Origin: Sesamum alatum
Taxonomy: Eukaryota > Streptophyta > Magnoliopsida > Lamiales > Pedaliaceae
Assembly (NCBI GenBank): GCA_034509735.1
Contig: JACGWO010000005.1
Location: 31,464,479 to 31,528,478 of the forward strand
Reading direction: 5' to 3'
Length of the DNA: 64,000 bases
The notes beneath the pieces were generated by a model, which was not told the DNA's origin, did not search any database, and worked only from the letters and a program-made list of their open reading frames with translations. Position numbers and translations under genes: made by a program. Of the stretch, positions 25,330 through 37,599 are shown in pieces (within the stretch, counting starts at the first letter, position 1; the number at the start of each line of letters is the position of its first letter).

Positions 25330-26857
25330 TTAACGACGACTCATCCGCGGTTTTTCATGGCCTCCCCAAGGAGCGGAACTTGAACCATATGAAGGTCCCT
25401 TGTCTACAGCACCCTGGAAAAAGAACTAATGAAGTCAACCAAATAACTCCATTTAATACCATGCTCTGACAATATACTGCAAATATCTGAAATTTCTGGA
25501 TATTAGCATCCATACCTGACGAATCCCATATCCATCACCATAAGGAGCAGGAAAACCAGCGTCAGGATTGCTGAACGTCATCGCATAGGGACCACCACCT
25601 TAGTAATGAAATAATACGGGTCAAAGACTCAAAACAATAAAGAAGGCATCATAATGGCGACGAATTATGGAGCCCAAATCACGGAGAATAACAAATAAAT
25701 TCGGCACAGGAGGAAGCAATATAATCTAAAACTTATTTTTGGAGAAATATATAATATCAATCTAAAGACAATGATTGAAGGACAAATGCCAGAACCTACA
25801 GGGGCCACAAAAGCTAGACTTAGCTTCACCTTTTAGAAACTAACAACTAGAAAGAACCAAGATGTGATGCACCCTTTCTCTGTAGCAAACTGCTGATATG
25901 GACCACAATTAAATTTGATACGTGATTAAAAAACTGCATTAATCCAAGCTCACACTTTCATATATTGATATGAGAATCAAAAAGGAAAGATAAGAAAACA
26001 AATCAAGAATTTGTTTATTTTGACTTCACACGATTGTTACACAATGGAGAACAAAACAAGAAATTACCTGCATTCCACGCTCTAGCACCAGAATTTGCAA
26101 GCTCAGAACGAAGCTTTTCAACTTCACGAGCCATGCTTACCAAGTTCTTCTCCATTGTCTGTCTCTGTTCCATCAGCTCAATACTTGCATTCTTTTCGTA
26201 GTCAATGGCATTTCTGGAAGTCAAAAAATATTAGTTTAACAGATCAGAGATCTTGTCACGCCCATGAGAAGCTACTAATGTAGATTATTCACAGTGCACA
26301 AATTTATAGAAAAACAGAAAGGACAACCTAGCTCGCAACAGTTCCTGATGCAGCCCATCAATCTCGGTCCTTAAAACAGGAATTTGCTGGTTATCAGCCC
26401 GCAACTTTGCAAGGTCTTGAGAGAGGGTCTGAACCTGCCCAGATAGATCCTGCCTAATGGCATTCAGTCTCTGAATCTCAGCACGAATTTGTGCAGCCTC
26501 ATTTTTAAGAGGCTCAGTCGCACGAAGGTCAGCCTCCAGCTTCATGCCCCTTTCAATAAGCTCCCTAGATTGGAGCTCGTGTTCAGCACGCATATCAGCA
26601 ATGGCAAGATTCATCCTACGTAAATCTTCCTTTGCAGCGGTTAGCTCTCGCTCCAAAGCAATTCGATCCTCAACCAGTCTCCGGTTGTCAGCCAGAAGCC
26701 TGCGCAGCTCAACATGTCGAATTTCAAGCTCTTCCTCTAATATAGCAGGATACGGAGGCATTGGACGGGCCAAAGGACCTCGAGGAACAGGCCCCTCCAA
26801 TGGATAACCGCGATGGTGATCAAATGCTTCACGAGGAACCCGATTTCTTCCGGCCAT
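25330..26857 (-). CDS. FLX-like coiled-coil protein (FLOWERING LOCUS C EXPRESSOR-like)
   Basis: Minus-strand exons 26328-26857, 26068-26213, 25516-25598 and 25330-25413 give 280 residues. The N-terminus ([19 protein letters not shown]) is basic and Pro-rich. A long coiled coil follows (about 40-225: [39 protein letters not shown], and the [20 protein letters not shown] segment). The C-terminus is Gly/Tyr-rich (about 226-270), ending PRMSRR. This order is that of the FLX/FLL family. Founding member FLX is part of the FRIGIDA complex that promotes FLC transcription; the role of individual FLX-like members is less clear. I cannot assign the member number. Exon 3 uses an AAG acceptor. Introns in the 5' UTR are likely, because the nearest plausible leader lies well upstream. 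Confidence 0.88.
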
Positions 26858-29800
26858 CTTACTAAACTGAAAGAAGAATTAGATAATTAAAAGACTGAAC
26901 AGTAAAAACCAGCTATAAGGAAAGCTCCTGGCAGCATGTTATTTTAATGAATTCTACTACAGCAATGCATTCAATGCTGAGTTTTTTAGAGTACTAACTT
27001 TTTGCTCACATAAATAACAAGTAAATATTTCTTTTGACCAAAAAACGTTATTCGCACTTGTACGAAACAGAGCTGTCAAATTGGGGTTGGTCGAATTAAT
27101 TGCAGCATAGCTAAGCGGATGTCAGCTTGTCTTCATGGTGGGGGCGATATCACATAGTTTTAATGCAACTACAGTAAATTTTTTCCACAAGTAGATCCAA
27201 GCATATAAAAAACTGTATCTGCAATTGTTTATGAAAGAGAATCGACCCACAATGTGCTTGTACATAATGCAAAAAAGAATACGCTAAATGTTTCATATAT
27301 GATTCTTTTACATCTTTGACTTTCCAAGTGGCATCACAATAATAGAATACTGCACAATAGTTTACAAGTGTCCAAGTCAATTGAACGCCCATTATCCACC
27401 AATGCATGACATACCTACACGGTACCCTGTTAAGGCAAACAGTAAAACTTAAGAACCAAGTATCATGCACTTGGCAAGTTGAGTATCTGCATGCATGTAG
27501 CTCGCAACCATTTTATTTATTTGACAGCAAACTAATGGTCACAAAAGTTCATCTAATTAATTTACATAAACCAAAAAATGGGTAACTATAAAACTTTCAA
27601 GACGAACCCAATAAATAATTTCTTCCAATTTGGTACTGCTTGAAAAATTCAGATTTACTCAATAGCATCCAAACAAATATAGGCATCAAATACCATAATG
27701 ACATTAATAATCCATCCCTCGGCATGACACAGGGACATAAATAGTAAAATTCTCGTTACGTAACGTACTGACACGCGCCTTTAATTAAAAAATGCACTTG
27801 ATCCAACTCACCAAACAGATTTCAACTTCCCCAGATGGATACTCAAAATCCGTACAGATCGAAACCGAAAATAACCCAAACAAACAAACACATCAAAAGC
27901 AGGGACATATCAACTACATATCTCAAGTTTATAAGTACTCATAAACTCTCATCAACTTAAAATCACATTTGTGGAACCACAAAATCAATTTAAAAGTCCT
28001 TCCCCCAAAGTACAGCTGAATTACCAGGGAAACAATAACTTATTCAAGGAATTTTGAACTTCCGATCACAACACAAAATTAAAAACAGGAAAAAGCACAT
28101 ACCGTGATCTCAATAACATCATCCACCAATCAATTTTTTTTTAAAAAAAAAAAAAAAAAAACAGCTACATGAAATTTACAACTCTAAACATTTATTCTAG
28201 CAAAAAGTTAAATAAACTTAAAAACACGATTCAGCTGAATCCTCAGCTCATTCATGAAAAAAAAAAAGACGACAAAAACGAACGGGCAATCATCCACTTC
28301 CACTTCTATAACGCGAATTCTAACCAAAAAAAATCTGAAATTGAAGCGAAAACTATTCCCAATTGAATTCCATACCTTTACCAGGAGAAAGAAGATGTAA
28401 TGTGCTAACAGCGGACTAGTCCGAAATGAAAACAAACTGAGCGATAGGGTTTGAACAAAATCATAAAGCAAATGAAACAAATATTTACGTTAACCAAGCG
28501 ACGTCGTATCATCGTCTCGGTAGCGTGTTATTTTCATTGAAATTACAGAAATCTCCCAAAGACAAAGCTATATGAATTCCTCTTTCATTTTTCTTCAAAA
28601 CTATATGAGCTATTTTTTAGATTCATCAAAAAAATTAATGTCAATAATAAATATAAAAAGAGGAAGTATATTTAGGGTAGAGATAATATCCAAACACACT
28701 TTTTTCTCGAACGTATTTATTTTATTTCATTATTTTCATTCGAACAAGCATGAGAGTTTGCGTAATTTCTTGATTGATCAAATACGTCGAGAGGTTGATA
28801 ATAAATTTAATACTTTATTTTAGTTACTACTAGTACGACGATTTAGTTATTAAATTAAAATTTGTAGAGCACGTCATTTTACATAAGTGTATTATGATTC
28901 GTAGTAATTTTTTGTGGTTAAATATTTCATTAGAATAAATCATAAAAAGGCACGTACAAGAACATAGTTTTTAAGAGTCAATATTCAAGGTATTCGAAAT
29001 ATATTACAAAAACAATAACTTCATTAATTCAACTTGATTAAAAAGTGCACTGATCAAGTACGTTGGCGATTGCATTTGCATGTCTATCAATGTGGCAAAT
29101 TTTTCGCGACGAGCATCTCGTCGAGATGTTTTGAATTTGCTCAACACATGATTTGATTTTCAAATTTAAATCGATCTCAGAATCATTTCAACGGTACGAA
29201 GAGAGTTGGATTCAAATATAATAGTTGATTTATAATATTTGAAGCACTAGACTTGAAATTCTAAGTTAGAAGAAACAAGGGTAAATTTTATTTTTACCCC
29301 TAACTTTTTAAATTAACTACAAAATCATCCATATATTTTTAAATAGGTCTCTCCAATGATTTTTCGACATTAATTTCTGACCAAATCATATAATTTTTCG
29401 AAATTGCCCTTCTAAAAGTTCTACCTTAAATCATTTTGATCACTCACATTTTAATTTTAATTATAATTTAATTCCTTGCACACAAATCTGCATGTAAAAT
29501 ATAATATTTTTGTCAAATGTTAGTAAATATAGATGCTCCTTTAATTTTGAGTTAATAAATTATTGAAATTATTCGGTATGCTTATATTTCACTATACCAA
29601 GTTCAAAAAAATATACTTTGGGTGTGAAAAAATATACTGATAATTCTATAGAGGCAAGTGAAAATTCTATGCTTTAAATTTTAAATTGAATTTAATTTAT
29701 TTAGTATGTCTATGTACCATTCTACGAGAGCTCTCGTTCATCAAAAGTATCAATAAGAATTATGGATTTATTTTGTTTTTGGTTAATAAATATTTAAATT

Positions 29801-30957
29801 ATTAACTTTTTCTATATATTATATAATTTGTACATCAAGCATATTTTGTTAAAAGTTAATCTTGCAAAAACACATTACAACATCTTTTTATAAATATGAT
29901 TAAAGTTAAATAATTTTTTTTTATAAAGTTGAAGGTTAATTTAAAAAAAAACTAGTTCCAAAAAAATATATAATCATGTTACAAGACTAAATTATTTCGT
30001 AAATAAATATGTCATAAAACTAAATATACATTTTGACAAAAGTAATAGTTTTTTCTCCTTGCAAAAGTATATTTTGATTAAGAAAAATAAACGTAAACTG
30101 ACAAAAATATTATTTGTTTTTATAAAAATACTTTTTTCCTTGCAAAGTATTACGAATACCGCTTGTTGTTTGAGAAACTAGACATACCCTTCTCAAATGG
30201 AAAATAATTATGTAACCCCTAGATAGTAAGGTAGAACTTTACTCTTGTTGATCTTTTTTTAAAGACATTTGAGAAAATATAATCAAATTTGAGGGTGGAT
30301 AAAGTAAATAATCCATATGGCATATTAGAACCCAAGGTTATTTTAAAAAATTTTTAAAAAATATATAAGATTATAAATCATAATCTAAAATAACATTTTG
30401 GTAAATTCACTAGAAAAATCGGATAAAAATCTAACCGAAGCTAATGAAATGTACTTCTTGGTAGACAAATGTTAATATCAAGGGATATTTGTAATTTCTC
30501 GATTTTCAAACAACGTGAAGTGTTTATAATTATGTCAAACCTCAAAAAAAAAAAACTGTGATTTACCCTTATTAGTATATAACTATTTTTTTTTTATTGG
30601 ATTAGGCTCTTTAATAGAATGAAACTTGATTGAACCTCAAGAATGGTACCTAAGTTTAGAAGAAAATAATTAATTACATAATAAGATAATGTTTATTATA
30701 TTATTATGTGGTATGTGACTAATAAACAAGAGATTGTAATAATGGACATATGTGCTGACGAAGACTTGTACAGTAGATAGGAAGATGCAGCGAAGGTCAT
30801 TGCAATAATTCAAAGAAATTACAGTGTGATCTTATAAAGATTTTGGCTGTTTATTAAGAATTTACAATACGAATGAATTAAGATGCTTTTATAAGCTGTT
30901 GACTATCAGACAGATCCCATCCACACCTGCAACAAAGAGCTTACACAGTTCAAAAGC
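26858..30957. other. Intergenic region between divergent FLX-like and NB-LRR genes
   Basis: About 4.1 kb. 26858-28500 is promoter and probable 5' UTR/intron DNA of the FLX-like gene. 28527-29245 is the left copy of a direct repeat that recurs downstream of the NB-LRR gene. 29280-30570 is very AT-rich and contains a degraded family A arm near its right end (TATGTCAAACCTC... to TTTACCC). The NB-LRR promoter follows; CTTATAAAGATTT at about 30832 is a possible TATA box. No coding exon is seen. Confidence 0.6.
28527..29245. repeat. Left copy of the direct repeat flanking the NB-LRR gene
   Basis: Shares ordered blocks with 34767-36163: TTATTTTCATTGAAATTA, TTCTTGATTGATCAAATA, TTTACTACTAGTACG-like, TAGTTTTTAAGAGTCAATATTC and ATAATAGTTGATTTATAAT. 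Same orientation. Diverged by substitutions and indels. Confidence 0.8.
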
Positions 30958-33900
30958 ATGGCAGATGCTGTTGTTTCCATCGCACTGGAGAGATTGGCTG
31001 ATTTTATTCAGACACAGATTCAAGAAGAGGTGAATTTGGTGAGAGGAGTGAAGAAAGAAGTTGATTATCTCTCCTCCAAGTTGAACACAATCAGGAATGT
31101 GCTGGAAGATGCAGAAAGGAGAAGATACAAGGACAAGACAATCCAAAACTGGCTGAACAAGCTGGAAGACGTGTCTTATGATATAGACGACGTGCTAGAC
31201 GAATGGAACTTTGCTGCTCTCAAGTTTCGGATTGAAGGGTCTGAGGATTTCCCTTCGTCGAGGATGAAGGAATGTCCTTTTATGCCGTCTTCTTGTTTGT
31301 GTTTCAATAAAGTTGCAACACGTCGGGATATTGCCAAGAGGATAAAGGGATTGAAAGAAAGGGTGAGTGTGATTTTGAATGAGAAAGATGAATTTAGTTT
31401 CATAGTTAATCAGCCTGTCATCAATCCTCAAGAATCAACTACTAGAGATAGATCTACTTCTTTAGTTGATTTGTCGGACATACATGGCCGGGAGAGTGAT
31501 AGAGATGTTCTTGTAAGCAAACTCATGCTTGAAGTTGCTGGCAAGCAAGAATCAGGTCCAGATGTTATTTCAATTGTTGGGACAGGGGGGATTGGGAAGA
31601 CGACTCTTGCTCAACTCGTATATAATGATGATCGTCTTGTAAGTTGTTTCGAGTTAAGAATTTGGGTTTGTATTTCTGAAGTTTTTGATGGGATTAGAAT
31701 TGCTAAAGCAATTCTCGAGGGTGTGACGAGGAGATCAACAGAGCTCAATAAATTAGATACACTGCTAAATTGTTTAAAGGACTCTATTTTGGGGAAAAAG
31801 TTTTTTCTTGTACTAGATGATATATGGACCGAAGACTATAGCAAATGGGAGCCCTTTAAAAACTCTTTTAACTGCAGTAATCATGGGAGTAAAATTTTGG
31901 TGACAACAAGAAGTGAAAGGGTTGCGAGAGTGATGCGCACTACTGAGATATATCACTTAGGCCAATTATCTGATGAAGATTGTTGGTTATTAATGAAACG
32001 TCTAGCACTTTTTGGGAGGAACGAGGAGAACTATGAGGATTTACAAAAGATCGGTAAGAAAGTAGCTGAGAAATGCAAGGGCCTGCCGCTTGTTGCAAAG
32101 GTTTGGGAAGCCTTTTACGTTTGAAAGATACCACGGAAGAGTGGGAGAGTATCTTAGACAACGAAATATGGCAATTGGAAGAAGCAGAAGTCGACCTTTT
32201 TCCTCATTTGTTTTTGAGTTATAACGAGTTGTCCCCAACTATGAAGCAATGCTTCTCATATTGTGCCATCTTTCCCAAGGATTGGAGGATTGATGTGAAG
32301 AAATTGATAAGAATGTGGATTGCTCTAGGATATTTGGGTTCAATCGGAAGCACGAGTGACTTGGAACTTAAAGGGAAAGAGTATTTTAACAATTTGAGAA
32401 TGCGCTCTTTCTTTCAAGACTTTGAGGATTATGGTGATATCGTATATTGCAAAATGCATGATATAGTGCATGATTTTGCTCAATTTCTCAGGAAGTCCAA
32501 AAGTCACAACCAAGATGTCGAACAAGACTCAAGGACAAACTCTTCACTAGTCTCCCAAGTCAAGGTGTATCGTAGCTTATTTTGTCAAGAAGAGGTTCCA
32601 TGTGAAGTATTTGATTTTGCAACACACGCAAGGGTATTGAGTTTATGCCGATGCAAGTTGCAAGATATTCCAAGAGGCATAGAGGACTTGATTCACTTGA
32701 GGTACTTGGACCTGAGTGATAGTCACGGGCTGACAACACAAGTTTTTCAAACTATATGTCAGTTATATAACTTGCAAATTCTTGATTTGCACTTATGCGG
32801 GTTGAAAGAAGTACCAAGGGAAATTGGGAATCTAATCAACTTGAGGTACTTAGACTTGAGCGATAACCAGTTGAAAACACAAGTTCCTCAAACCATACGT
32901 CAGTTACATAACTTGCAAACTCTCAGTTTGACCAATTGCAACTTGAAAGAAATACCAACAGAAATTGGGGATTTGATTGGCCTGAGGAACTTAAACTTGA
33001 AAAATAACGAACTCAAAGACATACCAAAGGAAATTGGGAATTTGATTGACTTGAGAAACTTAGACATGAGCAACAACGAGCTGAAAGAAATACCAAGAGA
33101 AATCGGGAATTTGATTCGCTTGAGAAACTTAGACATGAGCAACAACGAGCTGAAAGAAATACCAAGCGAAATTGGGAATTTGTTTCGCTTGAGAACCCTG
33201 GACTTGAGATCGAACAACGACATAAAAGAGTTGCCAGAAACTATTTGCAATTTGTGTGATCTACAAGACTTGAATCTTGTAGGCTGTGAACGTTTCTGCA
33301 GGCTTCCAGAAGGGATTGGAAGACTTGTAAGCCTAAAACACCTCCACTACTCCGACAATTCAATTCTCTATCAGATTCCTCAAGGATTGGAGAAACTAAC
33401 TGGCCTTCAGACACTAAGAGTGTTGTATGCCGGAAGAGGTTGGAGCAAATTGGGATACTTGAAGGAGTTGAACCAACTTAGCGGATATTTGAGGCTGAAA
33501 ATCAGTCTTGATGACGGAGAAGACGTGGACGAGGCCCGGAAGGCAAATCTGATGAACAAGATACATATCGAGGAGCTGGAAATCGTGTTCGCTGATGCAA
33601 TGGGGAGAACAGAAGAAGAGGAGTCGTTAAGAAACGAGGCCTTGGAGGCCCTGCAGCCGCCTCCAAACTTGTGTCATTTGATGATCGCTAGCTACGAGGG
33701 AACTAAGTTCCCGGGCTGGATGAACTCATCTTTCAACAATCTAAAAAGTCTTCAAATTAGCGGAAACAATTACATCTCAACGTTGCCTTGTCTGGGGAAG
33801 CTGCTGAATCTGCAATTCCTTTACGTGCTGGGAATGGAAAGGTTGAAGTTAGTGGGCCGGGAATTCTTGGGAATAGCAGAAAATGTCGATGGTATAAGCT

Positions 33901-34181
33901 TCCCGAAGCTGGAGATACTGATCTTCATGAAATGTTCGCAGTGGGAAGAATGGGAGGACATTGAAGAGGGCAGCAAAACCATGTCGATAATGCCGTGTCT
34001 CCGGGTTTTGAAGATCACGCGATGCGGGTTAAGCGAGCTACCGCATCGGCTGCTCCGTAAGGCATCGTCGCTCCAGTTTTTGACAATCTATCGTTCTTTC
34101 CACCTATTGGAACGTTATGGGGAGAAGGGTTCTGGCCGGAGATCACTCTCCCATATTCCACATGTTTCAGTGTGGTACTAG
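30958..34181 (+). CDS. CC-NB-LRR resistance-like gene carrying a single-base frameshift
   Basis: Intronless. Frame 1 (30958-32124) encodes an Rx-type coiled coil (EDVSYDIDDVLDEW near 80), P-loop GTGGIGKTTL, RNBS-A FELRIWVCISEVFD, Walker B KKFFLVLDDIW, RNBS-B GSKILVTTRSERVA and GLPL (KGLPLVAK), then reads into TGA after 388 residues. The next frame begins exactly there and continues LGSLLRLKDTTEEW, RNBS-D CFSYCAIFPKDW, MHD (CKMHDIVHDF) and about 15 LRRs to TAG at 34181. One base is missing near 32099-32102, in the AAGG run just after GLPL. Without the break the product would be about 1,070 residues, normal for the class. These receptors act in the cytoplasm in effector-triggered immunity. Either a recent pseudogene, a natural truncated CC-NB allele, or a sequencing error; everything else is intact. 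Confidence 0.9.
33057..33194 (+). repeat. Two nearly identical 69-base LRR units in tandem
   Basis: 33057-33125 and 33126-33194 each encode LDMSNNELKEIP(R/S)EIGNL plus a short linker and differ at only a few bases. A third, more diverged unit precedes them. A 23-residue period equals one LRR, so the array has grown by in-frame unit duplication. Confidence 0.88.
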
Positions 34182-34502
34182 CTGCTGGTGAAGGGGAATA
34201 TTTAACCCGGACTAGGTTCGGCCAAACCTGAACAAATTATATAATAAGTGTGATACATGGCAAGTGTAATATACTTATAGTGTGATTAGGGTACGATTCA
34301 AGGGAAGTCACCAATCACATGACAAGTGTGATACACTTGCTATGTAATTGGTTTGGTTCGATCAGATCTGATTTGAGTAAGAATTTTTCCAGGTGAAAAC
34401 GACACTTTCCAATGGCTTTGTGGATAGTTTCCCTTTTTTGTGTTTTTTTAGTAAATGATCTCTGTTGTATTTGATTTGACGAATAATGATCTCTATTGTA
34501 TA

Positions 34503-34625
34503 TGAAGCCTAGCTCAATTGGCGAAGTTGAGACCTCATATCTCTAAAGATCATGAGTTCGAACATGTTCCACTTAATATAGGTGTAGTTATACTTTATAA
34601 TAGAAGATTAATATAGATTAATATA
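34503..34625 (+). mobile_element. tRNA-related SINE candidate
   Basis: TAGCTCAATTGG (about 34510) fits the RNA polymerase III A box, and GAGTTCGAAC (about 34554) fits the B box, with spacing close to that in a tRNA. The sequence does not fold into a complete tRNA with an acceptor stem, so a tRNA-derived SINE or fossil tRNA is more likely. The 3' end is undefined. Confidence 0.45.
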
Positions 34626-34766
34626 GTTGTTTGATATGAATGATTATAATCGATTTATTCAAAATAAATAATAGTTTATCGTTTCAATTTAAAAAAATAA
34701 ATAAAGTCATTATGTGATTTCCTACCAAAAAAAATGAAGTGATAATCAGGGGCTAGGTATAGAGGA

Positions 34767-36163
34767 TGTTTATTTTCATTGAAATTATAAATCTCCCAAA
34801 AGTTTCGTCAAAAATTATAGAAATCATTCCTGATAGTCAAAAATATGAGTAGTTTGTGTATGATGATGACATTTTTGTGGAGTATATGTGTAATTTCTAA
34901 AAAAGTATGGGTGATTGTGAAAATGGTGTCAAAGTTTCTGATTGATGTATGTATAATTATTCAAAAGATAGAGATAATTTATATAAATAAATCATAAGTA
35001 AGAGAGTGTAAATTAATGTAATTATCCTTATATTATATTAAAAAAACCAAAGCAATCTTAATTGCTCTTCCATTTTCTTCAAAAATATATGAGCTAGCTA
35101 TTTTTTAGATTTATCTAAGAAACTAATGTCAATGATAAATAAAATGAGAGGGAGTATATTTTAGGGTAGAAGAACACTTTGTTGCATCTCTTACACATTT
35201 AAAATCAAAACAAATCATCCATGAAATTATTCGATTATCCATAAAATAACTGAATAATCAAAATTAAATTCGTCTTTTAAAATATAGATCAAGTTAAACA
35301 TAATATCCAAATGCATACACCTTTCTCGAGCGTATTTATTTTATTTTATTATTCTCATTCGACAAGCACGAGATTTTGCTTAGTTTCTTGATTGATCAAA
35401 TATGTAGAGTGATTGATTATAAATTTAACATTTTATTTTATTTACTACTAGTACGTTGGTTTAGTGATTAAATTATTAGTTTCTTTTTTTATTTGCATAT
35501 GACGGTGATGGTGTGTGATTCGGGAGGTGATTAGGCTAAGCACGTTGTCTCAAGTCACTGCAAGAAAATGCAAGGATAAAAAACAGAAAGTGTGATTTTT
35601 ATTAATGAAGTTCACATATGTTACAAATGAAATTCTCCCCCTATTTATAGTAAATTTCAGGGGGTGAAAATACAGTATCGTCCCTCAACTTCCCTCAATC
35701 CTACGACCTAGATTTAATTGCCGAGGGCACCTTGGTCCTTTTGCGTTCCCCACTTCTTTTGCAACTTCCCTCAAGTAACCGCCGCCAACTTCCTTCGATG
35801 GCATTACTGTAAATTCTTTGACATCATGAGAACATTTTAGTAATTTCTCCTACTTTAATTTCCTATCATCATTAGACGGGTTCAAATTTATAGAGCTCGT
35901 CATTTTATATAATTATATTATGATTCATAATGTATTTTTTTTTATGGTTAAAATTTTCATTAAAGCAAATCACAAGAAAAAGTTAACAAAGCCATAGTTT
36001 TTAAGAGTCAATATTCATAATATTCAAAACAATAAATTCGTGTCAATTTGAATGAAAAAGTGTCAATTCATTAAAGCACTGTCAAGTTTGAATCGATCCC
36101 AAAATTATTTGAATGACACGAAAAGAATCAAACACAAGTATAATAGTTGGTTTATAATATTTA
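34767..36163. repeat. Right copy of the direct repeat flanking the NB-LRR gene
   Basis: Collinear with 28527-29245 but about twice as long, because it is interrupted by extra DNA at about 34800-35065, 35180-35290 and 35470-35885. Matching blocks end at TATAATAGTTGGTTTATAAT. Confidence 0.78.
35470..35885 (-). mobile_element. LTR-like insertion in the right repeat copy
   Basis: Absent from the left copy, so its limits are known to within a few bases. It is more GC-rich than its surroundings. On the minus strand CTATAAATAGGGGGAGAA (TATA-like) is followed about 45 bases later by TTAATAAAAATCAC (polyadenylation-like), the order of promoter and R region in an LTR. Possible 5-base duplication ATTAG on both sides; TG...CA ends are not evident. 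Confidence 0.45.
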
Positions 36164-36177
36164 ATGTACGTTTTTAG

Positions 36178-37447
36178 CAGGGTGAATTATATTCACGCTC
36201 CAAGAATTTAATATAATTACAAATATATCCCTATAGATGAAAAATTATATTTGTTCTCCTTAAGATTTATTTTATCTTAATCACCTGCTATACAAAATAC
36301 TCTTAATAAAAAAAATTGACTAATTTTTTGGATCAATATGCCATTTGGACCAAATTGTACTGTTTTACAATATTGAGGGGATTAAATGTTATGATCTATC
36401 ATACTTTTTATTTTAATGTTATATTTTGAATTTTTTTTGTTATGAACCGGAATGAAAATTGATTGAGTATTTATTATGGTCCATGAATTAATGTAAATAA
36501 ATAAATAATATTATATTTATGCAAGTAATACAGAGTACACTTTTGATAGTAATTTGATAAAATTTTACAAAATATTGAGAATTCACTTTCACCGTGCGAC
36601 CACTAACACAAACGATAATTATATTATCGTTTTTGGTTAGTCCCACAATTGAAGTATAAAGTATATAATACCAACTTGAATATTTTATTGGTAGGTGGGT
36701 GATAAAGATGTCTGATTTTTTTTTCTCGTTTTTAGAAATAGTAATTATATAATTATATTAATATTAATAAATTGATAAATACAATGATTCAGTTAATAAA
36801 TATATATTAAGTGGGACAAATATGCATAACGGTAAAAATTGGCTAGTTTAGCCAAAAGGGAAAAATGCAAGCAATCCCCCTATGATATTGCAAATGTGCA
36901 ATTACGCTCCTATGAAAAAATAAATAGCAATTTATCCCCTTGTATTTTCTAAAATGAAGCAATTTACCCCCTGTGTTTTTCAAAATGAAGCAATTTACCT
37001 CCCTAGGCAGGAAGGTAAATTGCTTCATTTTGAAAAACATAAGGGGGTAAATTGCTATATTTTTTTCATAGGGGGATAATTTGCTCATTTACAATATCAC
37101 AGGGGGTAAATTGCATTAAACCCTTAGCCAAAATATATATATATATATATATATAATATTTAAGTACAAAGTAGGATGGATCATAACATTTATATCCCTT
37201 AATATTTTAAAACATTACAATTTGATCTAAAGGGCATATTGGTCCAAAAAATTAATCAAATTATAATCAATTTTTTTATCATGGGTATTTTTGGAATAAA
37301 CGTGATAAATTCATCGAAATCCTTTCAGTGGAGTTATATGTAAGATGAATCATACCTCAATAAGGATAACTATAATTTTCCATCTAGTATGAGTGTATTT
37401 GTAATCGTACATAACTTCAAAAAAATATAAATGAAATTAACCTTTTA
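36178..37447. mobile_element. Long fold-back element with arms of about 250 bases
   Basis: Left arm 36178-36410 is mirrored by right arm 37168-37447: GGATCAATATGCCATTTGG and GGGCATATTGGTCC, GGGATTAAATGTTATGATC and GATCATAACATTTATATCCC. The middle is unrelated DNA plus a nested 266-base MITE at 36858-37123 and an AT microsatellite. Confidence 0.75.
36858..37123. mobile_element. MITE family G nested in the long fold-back
   Basis: Starts GGGAAAAATGCAAGCAATCCC and ends GGGGGTAAATTGCATTAAACCC; nearly all of it is inverted arm. Flanked by TTAGCCAAAA on both sides (9 or 10 bases depending on where the tip is set). Confidence 0.85.
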
Positions 37448-37599
37448 GTATATTGATGGACAATTTGGTGAGAGCTGTCAAACCCAACCCAAAATAGTTG
37501 TGAGTGCGATGATAGTGGAGAAATAGATTGGGCCAACTTGACCCCTGAGTTGGGCTTAAATGCCCAATCAAACTATTTTCATCCCAAAATAAAAATGTT

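Noticed and set aside
26544..26807. Plus-strand Ser-rich frame opposite FLX-like exon 1
   Set aside because: Antisense of a coiled-coil coding exon, where Leu/Glu/Arg codons read as Ser-rich.
32041..32140. A short intron as the explanation of the NB-LRR frame change
   Set aside because: The protein sequence is continuous across the site with no missing residues; only one base is absent, far too little for an intron.
32900..33250. Minus-strand open frame of 116 codons in the LRR region
   Set aside because: It mirrors the repeated LRR coding units and only reflects their periodicity.
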